DNA of 64,000 nucleotides. Origin: Nematostella vectensis (taxonomy: Eukaryota; Cnidaria; Anthozoa; Actiniaria; Edwardsiidae). The notes under the pieces were generated by a model. It did not search any database. It saw nothing but the letters and a program-made list of their open reading frames with translations, and had not been told where the DNA came from. The stretch covers positions 12,145,181 through 12,209,180 of the forward strand of contig NC_064036.1 in NCBI RefSeq assembly GCF_932526225.1, in the 5' to 3' direction. Of this stretch, positions 47,287-58,740 are shown one piece after another; within the stretch, counting starts at the first letter, position 1, and each line of letters begins with the position of its first letter. The translations under genes were made by a program, and so were the position numbers.

Positions 47287-47665
47287 CCATTTTAAAATTA
47301 GCGGCAGCCCATTTTTCACCGTCCATTTTAAAATAAGCGGCCGCCCATTTTTCATCGTCCATTTTAAAATAAGCGGCCGCCCATTTTTTCATCGTCCATT
47401 TTAAAATAAGCGGCCGCCCATTTTTCATCGTCCATTTTAAAATAAGCGGCCGCCCATTTTTCATAGTCCATTTTAAAATAAGCGGCCGCCCATTTTTCAT
47501 CGTCTATTTTAAAATAAGCGGCCGCCCATTTTTCATCGTCCATTTTAAAATAAGCGGCCGCCCATTTTTCATCGTCCATTTTAAAATAAGCGGCCGCCCA
47601 TTTTTCATCGTCCATTTTGAAATAAGCGGCCGCCCATTTTTCATCGTCCATTTTGAAATAAGTGG
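47287..47665. repeat. 36-bp minisatellite with a GCGGCCGC in most units
   Basis: About ten units of GTCCATTTTAAAATAAGCGG then CCGCCCATTTTTCATC. Most carry the 8-bp palindrome GCGGCCGC. As 36 is a multiple of 3, the minus strand shows long repetitive frames (KWTMKNGRPLI-type), which are not genes. A CCCCCTTGGCCACCCCCCTG stretch and 21 T follow. Confidence 0.92.
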
Positions 47666-50600
47666 CCGGGCCCCCTTGGCCACCCCCCTGGTTACGCCCC
47701 GGATAGGAGATGACTGTTCCCTGGATGTGTGTTTTTTTTTTTTTTTTTTTGGTGTATTGAGCATTTTATAGTGTCACAGCTTCCTAAATTTGTTGGGTAT
47801 ATCTGTTTCAGGTCAAATATTATTTTTGTTGACAGTCAAGAATAATGCTCCTAAGAAACAGAAAATTAAGATTATTAAAGGTGTCGGTGATTTGCAGTTG
47901 GTACGTCTGAATGGAAATCAAAATACCAAAAACCTTAATTGTTTATTTTAAAAGAACAATTAAATTGTTATACCGTATTTACCGCTCTCATTGACCCTTT
48001 GAAAACAATGCATTTTAATTTCCTGACAGTAACCCAAGGATCGCCATAATAGTCCTATTAAGCGCGGATTGATCCCTATCACTAATTCGTCTTCCAGTTC
48101 CTATTTCGTATCAAGTAATCACGAAGAAATGTTCCATCATATACGAGCGACTATATGTATTGGCGTAGCGCTTGAGAAGAAAGTGTGATCGCAATCAACC
48201 AGACAAAGGGTGAGTTACTATTTTGTCTTTTTTACGACTCCATTTTCATAGACTTTAGACTGACCAGGCCCAACCTGCTAGAGCTAAAAAGCATCCTGCA
48301 GCTTAGAGAACTATAACCGAGCTAATGATTTTGTTTATTCCATGTGACCTTTGCTTTGGAGCCCAGTGCCCGGCCTTGCCTCTTTTGTGGCCTTCCTTAT
48401 ATTGATGGTAGATAAACCGAGTTTAAAGCATGACTAACTAGAGAGCCGTAGCAAAGTGGACGGATAATAAACTAGACGCTTTAAAAATAGAATCTAAAAA
48501 AAAAGACATGTAGATATACTTTATATGCGAATGGAGAATAATTCGGATGAATCAAGATTGGCTAATTCTGCTTTACAGCTGATAATTTTTTGGTCTTGAT
48601 TACTCCGCTTTGGTCTTTTACAAGCAATCCCCATTCCATGAATTTTTAAACGATTTATCAAAATGTAGCTGTTACGACTAATAGAGCGCAGGTAAAGACA
48701 CAATAAAGTCTCTCTTAGTTTAATTTACTAACGAAGAATTAAATGTATGAAAATGACAATGTTTATTATTAACGTTTTTGTCCTAATTTTTATTAGGACT
48801 GCGTAAGTAGCTTCTCGTTTTTCTCCCAAACCGCATAGCAAATACACGACGATTAATAGTTCTAATCGTAATTTCTTTTTCTTTTCAATCATATTTTTTT
48901 ATGTTAGTAAATCAAATCATATTATCGGGTTTTGTGTTCCGACAGTGGGCAAAGTGTACCGTACTAGAAAAAACACAATAAAATCGAATTCGGCCTACTA
49001 GACAACCGTCTGGACCTTTCTTGAGATGATAAAGATGCCAGACAAGTTCAATCCCCGACATAAGCCGAATGCTCTTAGTTGTAGTAGGGCCTATTAATCT
49101 CATCGCGGTAATCTTTTTTCTTGTACATGTCTGTTTAACTTGGGTATCAAAGACCGAGACATGTAATTCCGTATGAAAGAAGACGGTCTAGTGCATGGGC
49201 AAAAGAATTTTAAAGCAATAGGCTATTATGATCTCAGCTATGAGCTAGGACTTGGGTGCCGGGAGTAGATATCGTATGCCAGAGCCGTAGCAGGCCACGT
49301 AAGATTGATGGGGGAGGGGAGGTAGAGAGGGGGGAGGGGCACAATGCAGAAACATTAAGAAAATATTGGGGGGCACAGCCACGCCCCTTCTGGTCATTAC
49401 CTCTTTTTTTTTAAATTAGGGGGGGTAGGCACATGCCCCCAGTGCCCCACCCTCTTCTCCCTGTATGCATAGGTAGCCTAGTCCCTGTCCAACTGTTCGG
49501 GATCCCTGTGGTGGCCGTGAGGCAAGTGGGCTGGAAGAAAGAGATTCGAGTGACGTTACATCATCAACCACTTGAAGCCCGAAAACAATGCCAGGGACAG
49601 GTTGATATCCAAAATGTTTGCTATTTTTCAATAAGATATTCTGTAATTAAAAACACAAGGCGGCACCGAAGGGTTTGCTCGATGTCGTCCAAACAAATTG
49701 CAATATGTAGGACCTGCGAGTAAAAGAGTGAGAACCTAAAACTTTTAACATAAAAGACCCATAAGCTAACACTTATAAAGTGTCCTTCGATATCACAAGG
49801 GAAATGTGATTCTGAACGAAAACGAGCACTTCACCGTAGGCGTGTTATTGCGACTTACATTCTTAATAACAACATTTATAAAGCATGAAATCCTTTGCCG
49901 TGTTTTTGTTATTAAATAATTTAGACATGCAAATTAGGGATAAGCGAAAGCAGAATAAAATTTGGTGAGAATGAAGCCGAAATCTCACATTTTATTTGTT
50001 TATATTATTATGTCATCGTATCAATTTCAGAAGCATACAAACAACTCACAATATATTTATATCGGTTAATCTTTTTTAATTTATTTTACCTCGATAGTTA
50101 TTTACGACGTCTCGTATAACTTTTTTCCTTCTTGCCAATCATTTCTATTTACTATGGATGATAGATAGGCAAATTGTGTGTAAATGTGCATTCGTTCTTA
50201 TTTGCGCCACACAATGCGCGCGCATCTTGCTACCGAAAAGCGAAGCGCTAACCCTGAGGCGTAATTAAAAGTGATCTGTTTTGGGCTTCCTTAATGGCTA
50301 AATTAATGGCAAAAGGGTACTGAAGACACGCAAATAATACAAACATTGCTTACGCTTTCAGCAGTAATAATACAAACATTGCCTACGCTTTCAGCAGTAC
50401 ACCAAATAACCTTGCGTGCAATTAAAGGTTCCATGTCAAAACAGCTGATTTTTTCCCCAGTGTAGACTATAAGTGCCTTCTCGTTCTTAAGTGAGCATAT
50501 TAATTATTAAATTGTGAACGACGATGATCCATTTGCCCAAATCGCCTTTTAAGGTAATAAAAGGCGGTGTAAATATTGAATCAAATGGTTAAACGTAAAC

Positions 50601-51889
50601 AAAACTTAGATCGCTGATCAAAACGTAAGCATCATTCATTTCCTTGGTGTCTTTTACATTTTAGTTTTTGATTTCCATGTTTACAATGTTTTTGAAAAAG
50701 GGTGTGTCTATTTAATATGAATATATTGCTTTTTTGCCTCTTATCATGAAATATTGAAGTCCTTGCACTTGATTTAAAGCGCGTAGATCAGCGTAAGTAT
50801 TGCAGGAGTAATTGCATTTTTTATATAAAAGCGAGCAAGATGCCCCTGTTATTGCATTATTTTTAAATAATTGTCAAAATTGCCTGATGCCTTATCTCCT
50901 CTCTCGATTAAGACATCAAGGCTTTTACACGGGGTATTATGTTGTTTTTTTCTGCTAAGTGTTCTATTCTTTTGATGAATTTTGCAGAGAATGATAGCCA
51001 CACGCCTAACTTGAAGTCTTTGATTGAATATTGAATTCGAGAATGATTGCATTTTTACCTTCTACCTAGTAACCAGTCTTAAAAACCTCGAAACCTCAGG
51101 AAAATAGAAAGTTTACAATAAAAAAGGTAAGATTGAACTGCCCTCTCTTGGGTTCAAAAGGCCACTCACTCAAGTAAAGCTTACGCCTCTCACTCTGAGC
51201 CTGTCACTTATTTTAAGAAAAAGTGCGTTTTCAAGCCTTTGTTTTCCGGACCTTTAGTCCAAGTGATAAATAGCAATCGGTCAACGGTAGTGGCAAGAGA
51301 ACTCGCTTTAAAGGTAATAGTACATTTGTTAGAAAAGGATACCTTAGCTAAATGACAATGGAAGCCAAGAAGCAATACTTGACTTTATATCAAGGAAGAC
51401 CTCCTCTTAGTCCGGATGTCTTATTTTCTTTATCTACCGAAATAAATCATTTTCAAACCTTACTTTTATTTTTCAAATAGATGCCATTTTTGTCATCCTA
51501 TCATATGAATGCTAAAATAGCAGGGGGAAATAATCTCTAATGAGAAAGTCTATGTTTTCCAATTTTTTTAATTCTGTTCATTAGAAATTAACCCATCGCA
51601 AATGTTATTTATTTTTTTTTTTTGCAATATGCACATCATTAATGATTTATTCATCATTCACAGACCGCTAATCCCAAGCAGAGAAAATAATTGTGCACCG
51701 TTTGTACTATCGCATTAGAAATAAACACAACATTAGAAATTAGAAAAAAAAAATTTAAATAAACACAAAAAATGATGAAATGCTTGGTTCAAATTGAAAC
51801 TCAAACACCAAAACACAAGTACCTCGGAACCTGAACTGCTTGAATTACTACGACGCGTGCTTTTCGACTGCCGACTTTCCCCTCTCGTT
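47666..51889. other. Intergenic, no gene recognised
   Basis: AT-rich, with G-rich patches near 49300-49450 that look like fragments of 'gtagc...ggggg' type MITEs. An exact or near-exact 33-bp duplication lies at 50333-50398. No conserved domain in any frame. Confidence 0.45.
50333..50398. repeat. 33-bp tandem duplication
   Basis: 50333-50365 and 50366-50398 match except one base (TTACGC against CTACGC). Confidence 0.85.
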
Positions 51890-52046
51890 CAGGGGCGTAG
51901 CCAGGGGGTTGGCCTAGGGGGCTCGGCCCCCCTTTTAGCAGCCAAAAATACAGTTAATGTATGAGACATTATCTAAAATACAGGAGAAAATGCCTTGAAA
52001 GACCCTTTTGGGCCCCCTCCTGTTAAAAGTCCTAGCTACGCCGCTG
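51890..52046. mobile_element. Small MITE with 'CAGGGGCGTAGCCAGG' ends
   Basis: Left end CAGGGGCGTAGCCAGGGGG; the right end is an imperfect inverse (CTAGCTACGCCGCTGG). The interior also folds back (GGGGGCTCGGCCCCCC). About 157 bp, no coding capacity. Confidence 0.6.
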
Positions 52047-52281
52047 GCGTTGCACTTATATCTATTCAAGATCTAGTTTAGTAGGGTAGAAAACTTGTTG
52101 TCAAAATTATTTCGTTTGAACCTGAATTGAGCCATTTAAATTCTCATTAAAGATTATTTTTATTTTAAAGATTATCATTATTTTTAATCTGAATCCTTCA
52201 CTGTACCTTCACTGTAATCTGCGTCAAAACAATCAATCAAAATAGTGTTCCAAGTAGTTTCAAGTGCTTTGTGTTTACCAG

Positions 52282-54390
52282 TACACTCTTTTTTATAAGA
52301 ACTTTTCTGTAAGAAAAAAAGTCCAGCCTGAGATTTCACCAAATTCTACGAAGCTACCGTTCTTTATAATTTTTTTAACTAATTTAATATTAGATACAAT
52401 CGTTTTCTAGTATTTTAGAGAAACGTTGTTCATTTCCATTAAAAGTTCTAGGAATGAATTTTGGAGTATTCTCCATGAATATTGTTTTTCGTGTTTAAAA
52501 CATTTTCTTAATTTTTCCCGTTTCTATAACACCCAAAAAAAAACTGATAAACGCATATAACTACACGACTACGTAAGCCGTACAATGAATGTCAAAATTC
52601 ACTGGATATAATAAAAAAAAACATTACCTCCTAATAGACCAATAAAAGGGCATTTTCACAGTTATTATCTAGTCGTTTGGTGATTCTTTCTTTAAAATCG
52701 GCTCAATTGAGCCAACCCGGAATGAATTTACGAGCAACTAAGCGTAAAGAATAATTTCCTAATCAAAAGAGAAATACCCTTGCAATAAAAATTAGGTTGA
52801 CCAATCCGCACGTACTCGTCGATTCACAGGTGTCTAGCGCTACTAAAAAAGGGCATCTAGGAGTAGACCCTATCCAGTAAGCACAGACTTTGGACCTCAA
52901 TTTCGGTTCACTACCGCCAGTAAACAAAAAAGAACAGCATCGTGTAAGTGATTTCTTCTTTTTTTTAAACTGTAAATTATGTATAGCTTACAATCTATTC
53001 CATTTCACCGTTTAAGAAATCAACAACAGAAACAGACACACTATCATCATAACTAAGAGTTAGTAGTTCGTTGTAATATCTAAGCGTTAGTAGTTCGTAG
53101 GTACTTCGCATATGAAAAAATATACAATTCACAGAAAGTCGAGTCTAAGGGTTAGTGTTGCTAAACTATTTTTCGTTTTCGTAGTTTACACCCCGAAATA
53201 TAAAAAACATGTTTGTGTGAATAATTAACATAAAGTTGTTGCAGTAAGCTTCGATAGATCGAAAATAAAACACAAATATCTTAATAATAAAAGGAGACCG
53301 GTTTTAGTTCGCCAGCATGTGTGATGTTTTTGTTTTGATCTTTTTAGCTGATAGATAACCTGTGTACAAGCTCATAAAGTGTTCATGTGATATTTCCACC
53401 TTTCTGATTACACATAACAAACAAAGCTTGCCATTTCAGCAATTATTTGGGCTACTCTTTTTTTTCTTTTTTTTTCAAGAGCAGCCGAACTTAGTTTTGA
53501 CAAATAAACTTTCGGTTTGCGGAGAAAACGAATTCTGAACTTCAATCATCATCAAAAAGAATGGAATAGCTTCTGAAAACTCCTAATAGTTTGATACTAG
53601 AATATAAAAAACCGCATGTAATTTTTTTAAATTGATTTCGAGTTTTGGTGTCTTGGGAATTCCCCTTCGGAAACCTTTAGGTGAAATATAAAAGGCGTAG
53701 GTAAGGTGATCGGAGAGCTATTGTAAATAAAATCGCAAGTAAAAAGCTTAAAATATAGATGATACAAACGAATTTGAGTGATAACACGGCAATAGCGGAC
53801 GAAAATGGATTCCGAACAGATGGTACTTTTACCTAAAACCAAACTCGGCCCGAATCCGTTGAATTGCTGTTTGCCATTGATGAAGCCAAAAGGTTAAATA
53901 AAACGACAAACGACTCCAGATCAAATTGTGATGAGATTCATGCCACGATTAGATTGTTTTATTTCAACTATTTCATTATTTCCCAATTTTTCTCTTTTTA
54001 TGTAAGTTATCATACGATATTGGAAAAGTGTAAATACGCTTTTTTTTATAAGAACGTCTTATTTTCAGTTGAGGCTGGGCCGTTCTTATTTTTGGGACAT
54101 TTTATTTGTAAGGCTGAATAAGTTCTTAACGATGATCTTAAATTTTAGTGTATATAAGAACATAATACCCAATGAATTATTAGGAAGAGAATTACACTAA
54201 TGATCAATGGCAATAATAGGTTGTTAATATGAGCACAATTTGATTCTGCATTTAGAACGCATCAGGACTAAAAATGAAAAAGAGTTTGTGCTATCTGAGC
54301 CTCGGCATGTTCTTAGCATGTTCTTAAAATTTGATGAAATCTCAGGCTTGACGTTCTTATAAAAAAAGCTTCTTATAAAAAAAGAGTGTA
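52282..54390. mobile_element. 2.1-kb element with long inverted ends
   Basis: The left end TACACTCTTTTTTATAAGAA runs on to CCAGCCTGAGATTTCACCAA. The right end is its inverse, from GATGAAATCTCAGGCTTGAC to AAAAAAAGAGTGTA. Similarity extends about 60 bp with small indels. The motif TTTTTTATAAGAAC also occurs at about 54042 and twice, inverted, near the right end. TA at both tips fits a TA target duplication. No recognisable transposase, so non-autonomous or decayed. Confidence 0.6.
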
Positions 54391-54840
54391 TCGTTTTATG
54401 ATCATCCAGTTTTATTCTACGTTGCTCTATCGCCGCACAACAAACGACGGCCCGTCATTGAGCTATTTGAACAAAGGTAGGAGATTACTGAAAAAATCTT
54501 ATAAGAATCGATGGACAAATGCAAGGAAATGAATGTTTTACAAGACACTCTATTAGCGGTCTCTCACGTCATCATTAATGAATTCTCATTGACAAAGTGT
54601 GAACCGGTAATGAAAACCGTCAAAAGCGTACACGTGACAGACGACTCTCACATGTGGTACGCATTCACATTTTTCACGTCGTTAATCGAAGTCCAGGCAT
54701 TACTATTATTAAGAAATCACAAATTGCGGCAAAAGGTTTCTTTTCATTATATTGGTCAATAGAATTGGCTTGACAAAATACTTACAGTCCTGGGAAATCC
54801 TATCTGGGTAACATCCCAAAATTCTAACGATAGATTTTCT
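54391..54840. other. Intergenic, no feature seen
   Basis: Only chance frames; one palindromic TCTTATAAGA near 54498, similar to the end motif of the preceding element. Confidence 0.4.
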
Positions 54841-55045
54841 GTCAGCCATTTTATCATCGTGGATTCTATTGTATGGAGCGCACTTTGCGAAAAACTCTAG
54901 TAAGTATAACCTTTTTCTGAACAGTTTTTTATACTGAGCTACTGTCAGCATTTTATCATCGTGGATTCTATTGTATGGAGCGCACTTTGTGAAAAACTCT
55001 AGTAAGTATAACCTTTTTTTGAACAGTCCTTTTACTGAGCTACTG
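54841..55045. repeat. Tandem duplication, 103 + 102 bp
   Basis: 54841-54943 and 54944-55045 match at almost all positions (differences such as one extra C, GCGA against GTGA, and T-run changes). The near identity suggests a recent event. Confidence 0.9.
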
Positions 55046-56143
55046 AATCTCTTTTATTCCTAAACCATGAGTTAACGAGTAAAAATATATAATCTGGCGA
55101 TAATATTGAATAAGAGGTGCATTGATATTTGAAGATGTCTTAAATGATTGGATCATTTGAAGCATTTTATCATGACAAGATGCATTGCGGACGAAGCATA
55201 AAATGGATTGAATATGAATTCCTGATGTTCCTATCAAAATAAAAATACGGTGTCTGATTGAGGCTGTACTCAATAGGTACCTGAATCTGTTGCAATTGAT
55301 ACTGTCGGTTTTAAACTGCACTTTCATAAAATGTCTGTACCTTTTTTACTTTTAAAATACGAATTTTGTTTCTCGGCCGTATTCCCAGGTGCGCCCAAGG
55401 CCGTTTTCTGGTTAAGATTTCGCTAATATTATATGGTTATTTGAGTGTTTTTCCGTATACCTTATTAGCCTTTTAGAGAAATTATGCCCAGTGCCCGGAA
55501 TTTTAAGAAAAAAATGAATGTGAGTTTAAATTCACAAATTTACCAGTTTACCACCAACCACCATACCGTACCATAGCGCCCGGATTTAATTTTCCGGGTC
55601 TTTTTGGGGGAAGACAGCGTTCATCACAGTAAGCGTTTTCATAGAATAGAAATATATCTGTACAAAATGCACAACCCGGGATGCATGGGATCTCAGTTTC
55701 GCTCGTGCAACTTTGTCACGTGAAACAAACAAGGCAGACATCGATTACCATGTATGACGCTGGCGTGAATGTTTGAAGCGCGTTCAGATACTCAACTTTT
55801 GATTCTAATTTCTCATAAACGCAGACTGTTCGAAAAGGAATAAATTATTTAGTTTTCAAATTATCTTTAAAAAAATACTCTCGAATTGACTATCGGGAAT
55901 TTATTCTTGTGCAACACTGGTCCTCTTGCCCCTCTCACACAATTTGTCTTAGCGTTTGGACCTAGTAGGTGGCGTAAATTCGGGAATGGATCTTTGTTGG
56001 CAAGAGTGCATTTATTTTTTCAAAGATTGTTAGGATATTTATGGCGTAAAATCTTTATTTTAGGGTCAATCGCGAAGTTTGGCAGGTCAGTTTTAAGCCA
56101 ACAATTCGTGTGCTTAAGCTGGCGTTTCGGTAGGTGTTACTGT
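55046..56143. other. Intergenic, no gene recognised
   Basis: No conserved frame. A short CCCGGAATTT / CCCGGATTTAATTTTCCGGG inverted motif lies near 55495-55600. Confidence 0.4.
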
Positions 56144-56363
56144 GAGACAAAGGCCTTGCATTGGGAGTTTTCCGTACGCGTTTGCTTTTGCAAGCGTTGC
56201 AGCGCAATATTAGTACTATAACCCCTGCTAAATGCGCTCAGTGGTACCGATTCATGCAAACATATTTACCACCATGTCTGAATGGTGAGGTGATCGAGGG
56301 CTAATGCAAAGTGCAGCGAAACGCTCTATGTAGAACTTTAACATGACTCACCGTTATTGAAAT

Positions 56364-56764
56364 AGATTTTTCGTTATTGAATGTAAAGAACGCGCAAATG
56401 CTTGTATAAACCCAGTAATGTATGTCATATTCACGTGAATATGACTGTCTATAAATGCTATTGAATTTCACTCTTTGTTATAAAGATGTTAATAAATATG
56501 TGTTGCACACAGTTGACTGTCAATTCGCCTTATTGTTTATCGATTTTTTGTTAATGGTCGAATGAAAACGCAGATAAAAGTATATTTTTCCCTTTGAATG
56601 ACGAAAGGCGCGAATGACTGTCGATTTTTGCGATTGAATGTTACTGGCGATGTAAATATCGCTAATGAAATTTGTGTTTACGCAAATGAGTGCTTTATGA
56701 CACGTTATTGATCGTATATTGCCGCAAATGAATGTAGATTTCCTGGTAATGAACAGCAAAAGGT
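56364..56764. repeat. Direct repeat copy 1 flanking the transposase
   Basis: Aligns end to end with 57923-58319 in the same orientation; both finish TTTCCTGGTAATGAACAGCA followed by AAAGGT. Contains many short CGC-NAATGA motifs that look like binding sites. Confidence 0.85.
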
Positions 56765-56868
56765 GTAGTACCAATATTGCGCTGCAACGCTTGCAAAAGC
56801 AAACGCGTACGGAAAACTCCCAATGCAAGGCCTTGGTCTCTAGCCGCACCCCTATCTCCCATCCGGGC

Positions 56869-57732
56869 TTATAATCCTGGTCTTGAAATGTCAGCTTTTA
56901 TAGCCGCTTTAAGAGAGCTTATTGCTTGCTCCACAATGTTCAAAAAGGGGCTGTAGGGTGGTAGCATTTTCAGCTCTGTATTGGGCCCGGGTATCGCAGG
57001 GTTGCGATGTGGTGGCGGTCCATCTCAAATAAATATCACCCTCTCGTCTGGGTCGAGGTTAAGTCTAGCCTGCGTAAGAAAGTCACTGAACCGCTGTACG
57101 TTCATGCCACCAATAATTGCCGAGTGGAATACAAGACCATTGATTGGTGATATTGCCATTGTTACGGTAATGTTCCTCCCACGCTGCCCGCTATAGGCTC
57201 GCTCTCCTTGTCTCGCCCTCCCGTGACTTCTTGCGGTCCAGATATTGTAGCCGCATTCATCTACAAAGACCGAATGATGCACGACACCACGGTTCATGAA
57301 CCAGTTGCCGTAGTCTACTCTCTTCTGTAGAATGTCAGGTCTGTTCCTTTCCGCTTGGAGGGGCCTTGCCAGCTTTACACGGAACAACATTCCATCTAGC
57401 GTTCTCGCTACCGTGCGGTCGTGAATCCTTGGTTTCAAAGGCAGTCACCTTCTTAGTTCTTGATTGATACGGCTAAGAGTAAGAAGGCAGTTGTCGTTGA
57501 TGATATCGTTTAGGCAGTCTCTCATCTCGTCATCTACTCTTACGTTATTTCTTCCACCTCGTGGTCTTTCTTCAATTCTCCCTTCTCGTATGTATCTAGC
57601 AACGATACCACGGGCTGTGGAAGGGTTGACCCCCAATGTGTCCGCCACCAGGAGATAATCTTCCTCTTCATCTTCGAATGACCGTATAATTCACTCGAGG
57701 TGCTCAAAGGGGATTCTAATTTTTGGAGGCAT
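56869..57732 (-). pseudogene. Tc1/IS630-superfamily transposase, three in-frame stops
   Basis: A 288-codon frame on the minus strand from the ATG at 57732 to the TAA at 56869-56871. An N-terminal helix-turn-helix region (ADTLGVNPSTARGIVARYIR) is followed by a DDE_3-type catalytic domain: first Asp in HHSVFVDECGYNIW (residue about 158), second in DGPPPHRNP (237), and Glu in LPPYSPFLNIVEQ (268). TGA codons interrupt it at codon 14 (57691-57693), 96 (57445-57447) and 236 (57025-57027); the frame is otherwise intact, without indels. All three are TGA, consistent with C-to-T decay. By my count, 30 residues separate the second Asp from the Glu, fewer than the 34 usual in Tc1. It is dead as a protein source. 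Confidence 0.85.
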
Positions 57733-57922
57733 TGCAACGGTACTGGACAATGGCACGAACTGTACAGTATTGCCGAATAGAAAAAAACTGTACAATGTTG
57801 TCTACATTTATACCGTTATTTGGAAAGGGTTGCATAACCTTTTGTCCGAATGCGAAAGCTTATAAAATATCTAATTTGGTAAAAAAAAAAAACACTCAAA
57901 TTTTCTATTGTTTTATTGAAAA

Positions 57923-58319
57923 AAGATTTTTTTTGGTTAATGAATGCAAAGAACGTCTAAATGTTTGTATAATCGCACTAATTTATGTCATGTCCGTATA
58001 AATGGTTGTCTATAAATTCAATTGAATTCACTCTTTTTGTTAAAGATGTCAATAAACACTTATAAATATAAGTCTATAGATTTTTTGTTAATGATCGAAT
58101 AAACACGCAAATTAAAGTACAATTTTCGCCTTTGAAACGAAAGGCGCGAATGACTGTCGATCTTTGCGATTGAATGTTACTGACGATGTAAATATCGCTA
58201 ATGAAAATTGTGTTCACTCAAATGAGCGCTTTATGACGAAAATGAATGTATATTCGCCTTATTGATCGTAAATTGCCGCAAATGAATGCAGATTTCCTGG
58301 TAATGAACAGCAAAAGGTT
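57923..58319. repeat. Direct repeat copy 2 flanking the transposase
   Basis: Second copy of 56364-56764. Sequence diverges just after CAAAAGGTT, whereas copy 1 runs straight into the inverted arm there. Confidence 0.85.
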
Positions 58320-58458
58320 TAGGTCGCTATACTGAAATTATCTCATTTCCATTTGATTTCTTGCGGCACTAAGACTCGTTAAAGGGTATAACTAGAACGA
58401 CTACAGACAAGCTGTAGAAAAAAACTAGATGGTATTCGTAGGCGTGTTGTAGACAAGG

Positions 58459-58640
58459 TTATAAATCAACACAAGGTTGAAAGGTATGTTAAACGCTGTT
58501 TCAGTAGTTGCGCTGACGTTTCGGGCGTTAGCCCTCGTCGTTAGCCGCGTTAGTTCGTCGAATGCGAACTACTCTGCCCAACTACTCTGTTTATTCTCAG
58601 AGGCGTTTAACATACCTTTCAACCTTGTGTTGATTTATAA
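58459..58640. mobile_element. 182-bp MITE with perfect 38-bp TIRs, next to the opsin start
   Basis: Arms 58459-58496 and 58603-58640 are exact reverse complements (TTATAAATCAACACAAGGTT to start; AACCTTGTGTTGATTTATAA to end). The interior includes GCTGACGTTTCGGGCGTTAG followed by CCCTCGTCGTTAGCCG. The right end lies 100 bp before the opsin ATG, so the element is part of the promoter or 5' UTR. Perfect arms indicate a recent insertion. Confidence 0.8.
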
Positions 58641-58740
58641 GATTCATTAAAGTTTTTTATATAAGTTGGTTTCAGAATCTTCGCTCCAATTGAACGTTTT
58701 GTTTCAGATTTTCAGAGAGAGTGAGCATAGCTCCGCCAGC

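Larger units (their letters stand above)
56144..58319 (-). mobile_element. Composite repeat region around a Tc1/IS630-type transposase
   Basis: From left to right: a 75-bp inverted repeat arm (56144-56218); a 401-bp direct repeat copy (56364-56764); the other inverted arm (56766-56840, only a few mismatches); the minus-strand transposase pseudogene (56869-57732); and the second direct repeat copy (57923-58319). The direct copies are about 85% alike by eye and full of CGCNAATGA-type motifs every 20-30 bp. Outer limits and target duplication were not resolved. Confidence 0.65.

Noticed and set aside
47213..47764. Minus-strand frames repeating a Trp/Lys-rich peptide
   Set aside because: Product of the 36-bp minisatellite; no start context, no domain, and present in all frames.
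55886..56849. Frames on both strands sharing a Cys-rich peptide (CKRCSAILVL)
   Set aside because: The shared peptide arises because the 75-bp inverted repeat is translated from each arm; not a gene.
58666..58740. Upstream extension of the opsin frame by 25 codons
   Set aside because: It begins at TTG, with no ATG before 58741. The extra residues resemble no opsin N-terminus.
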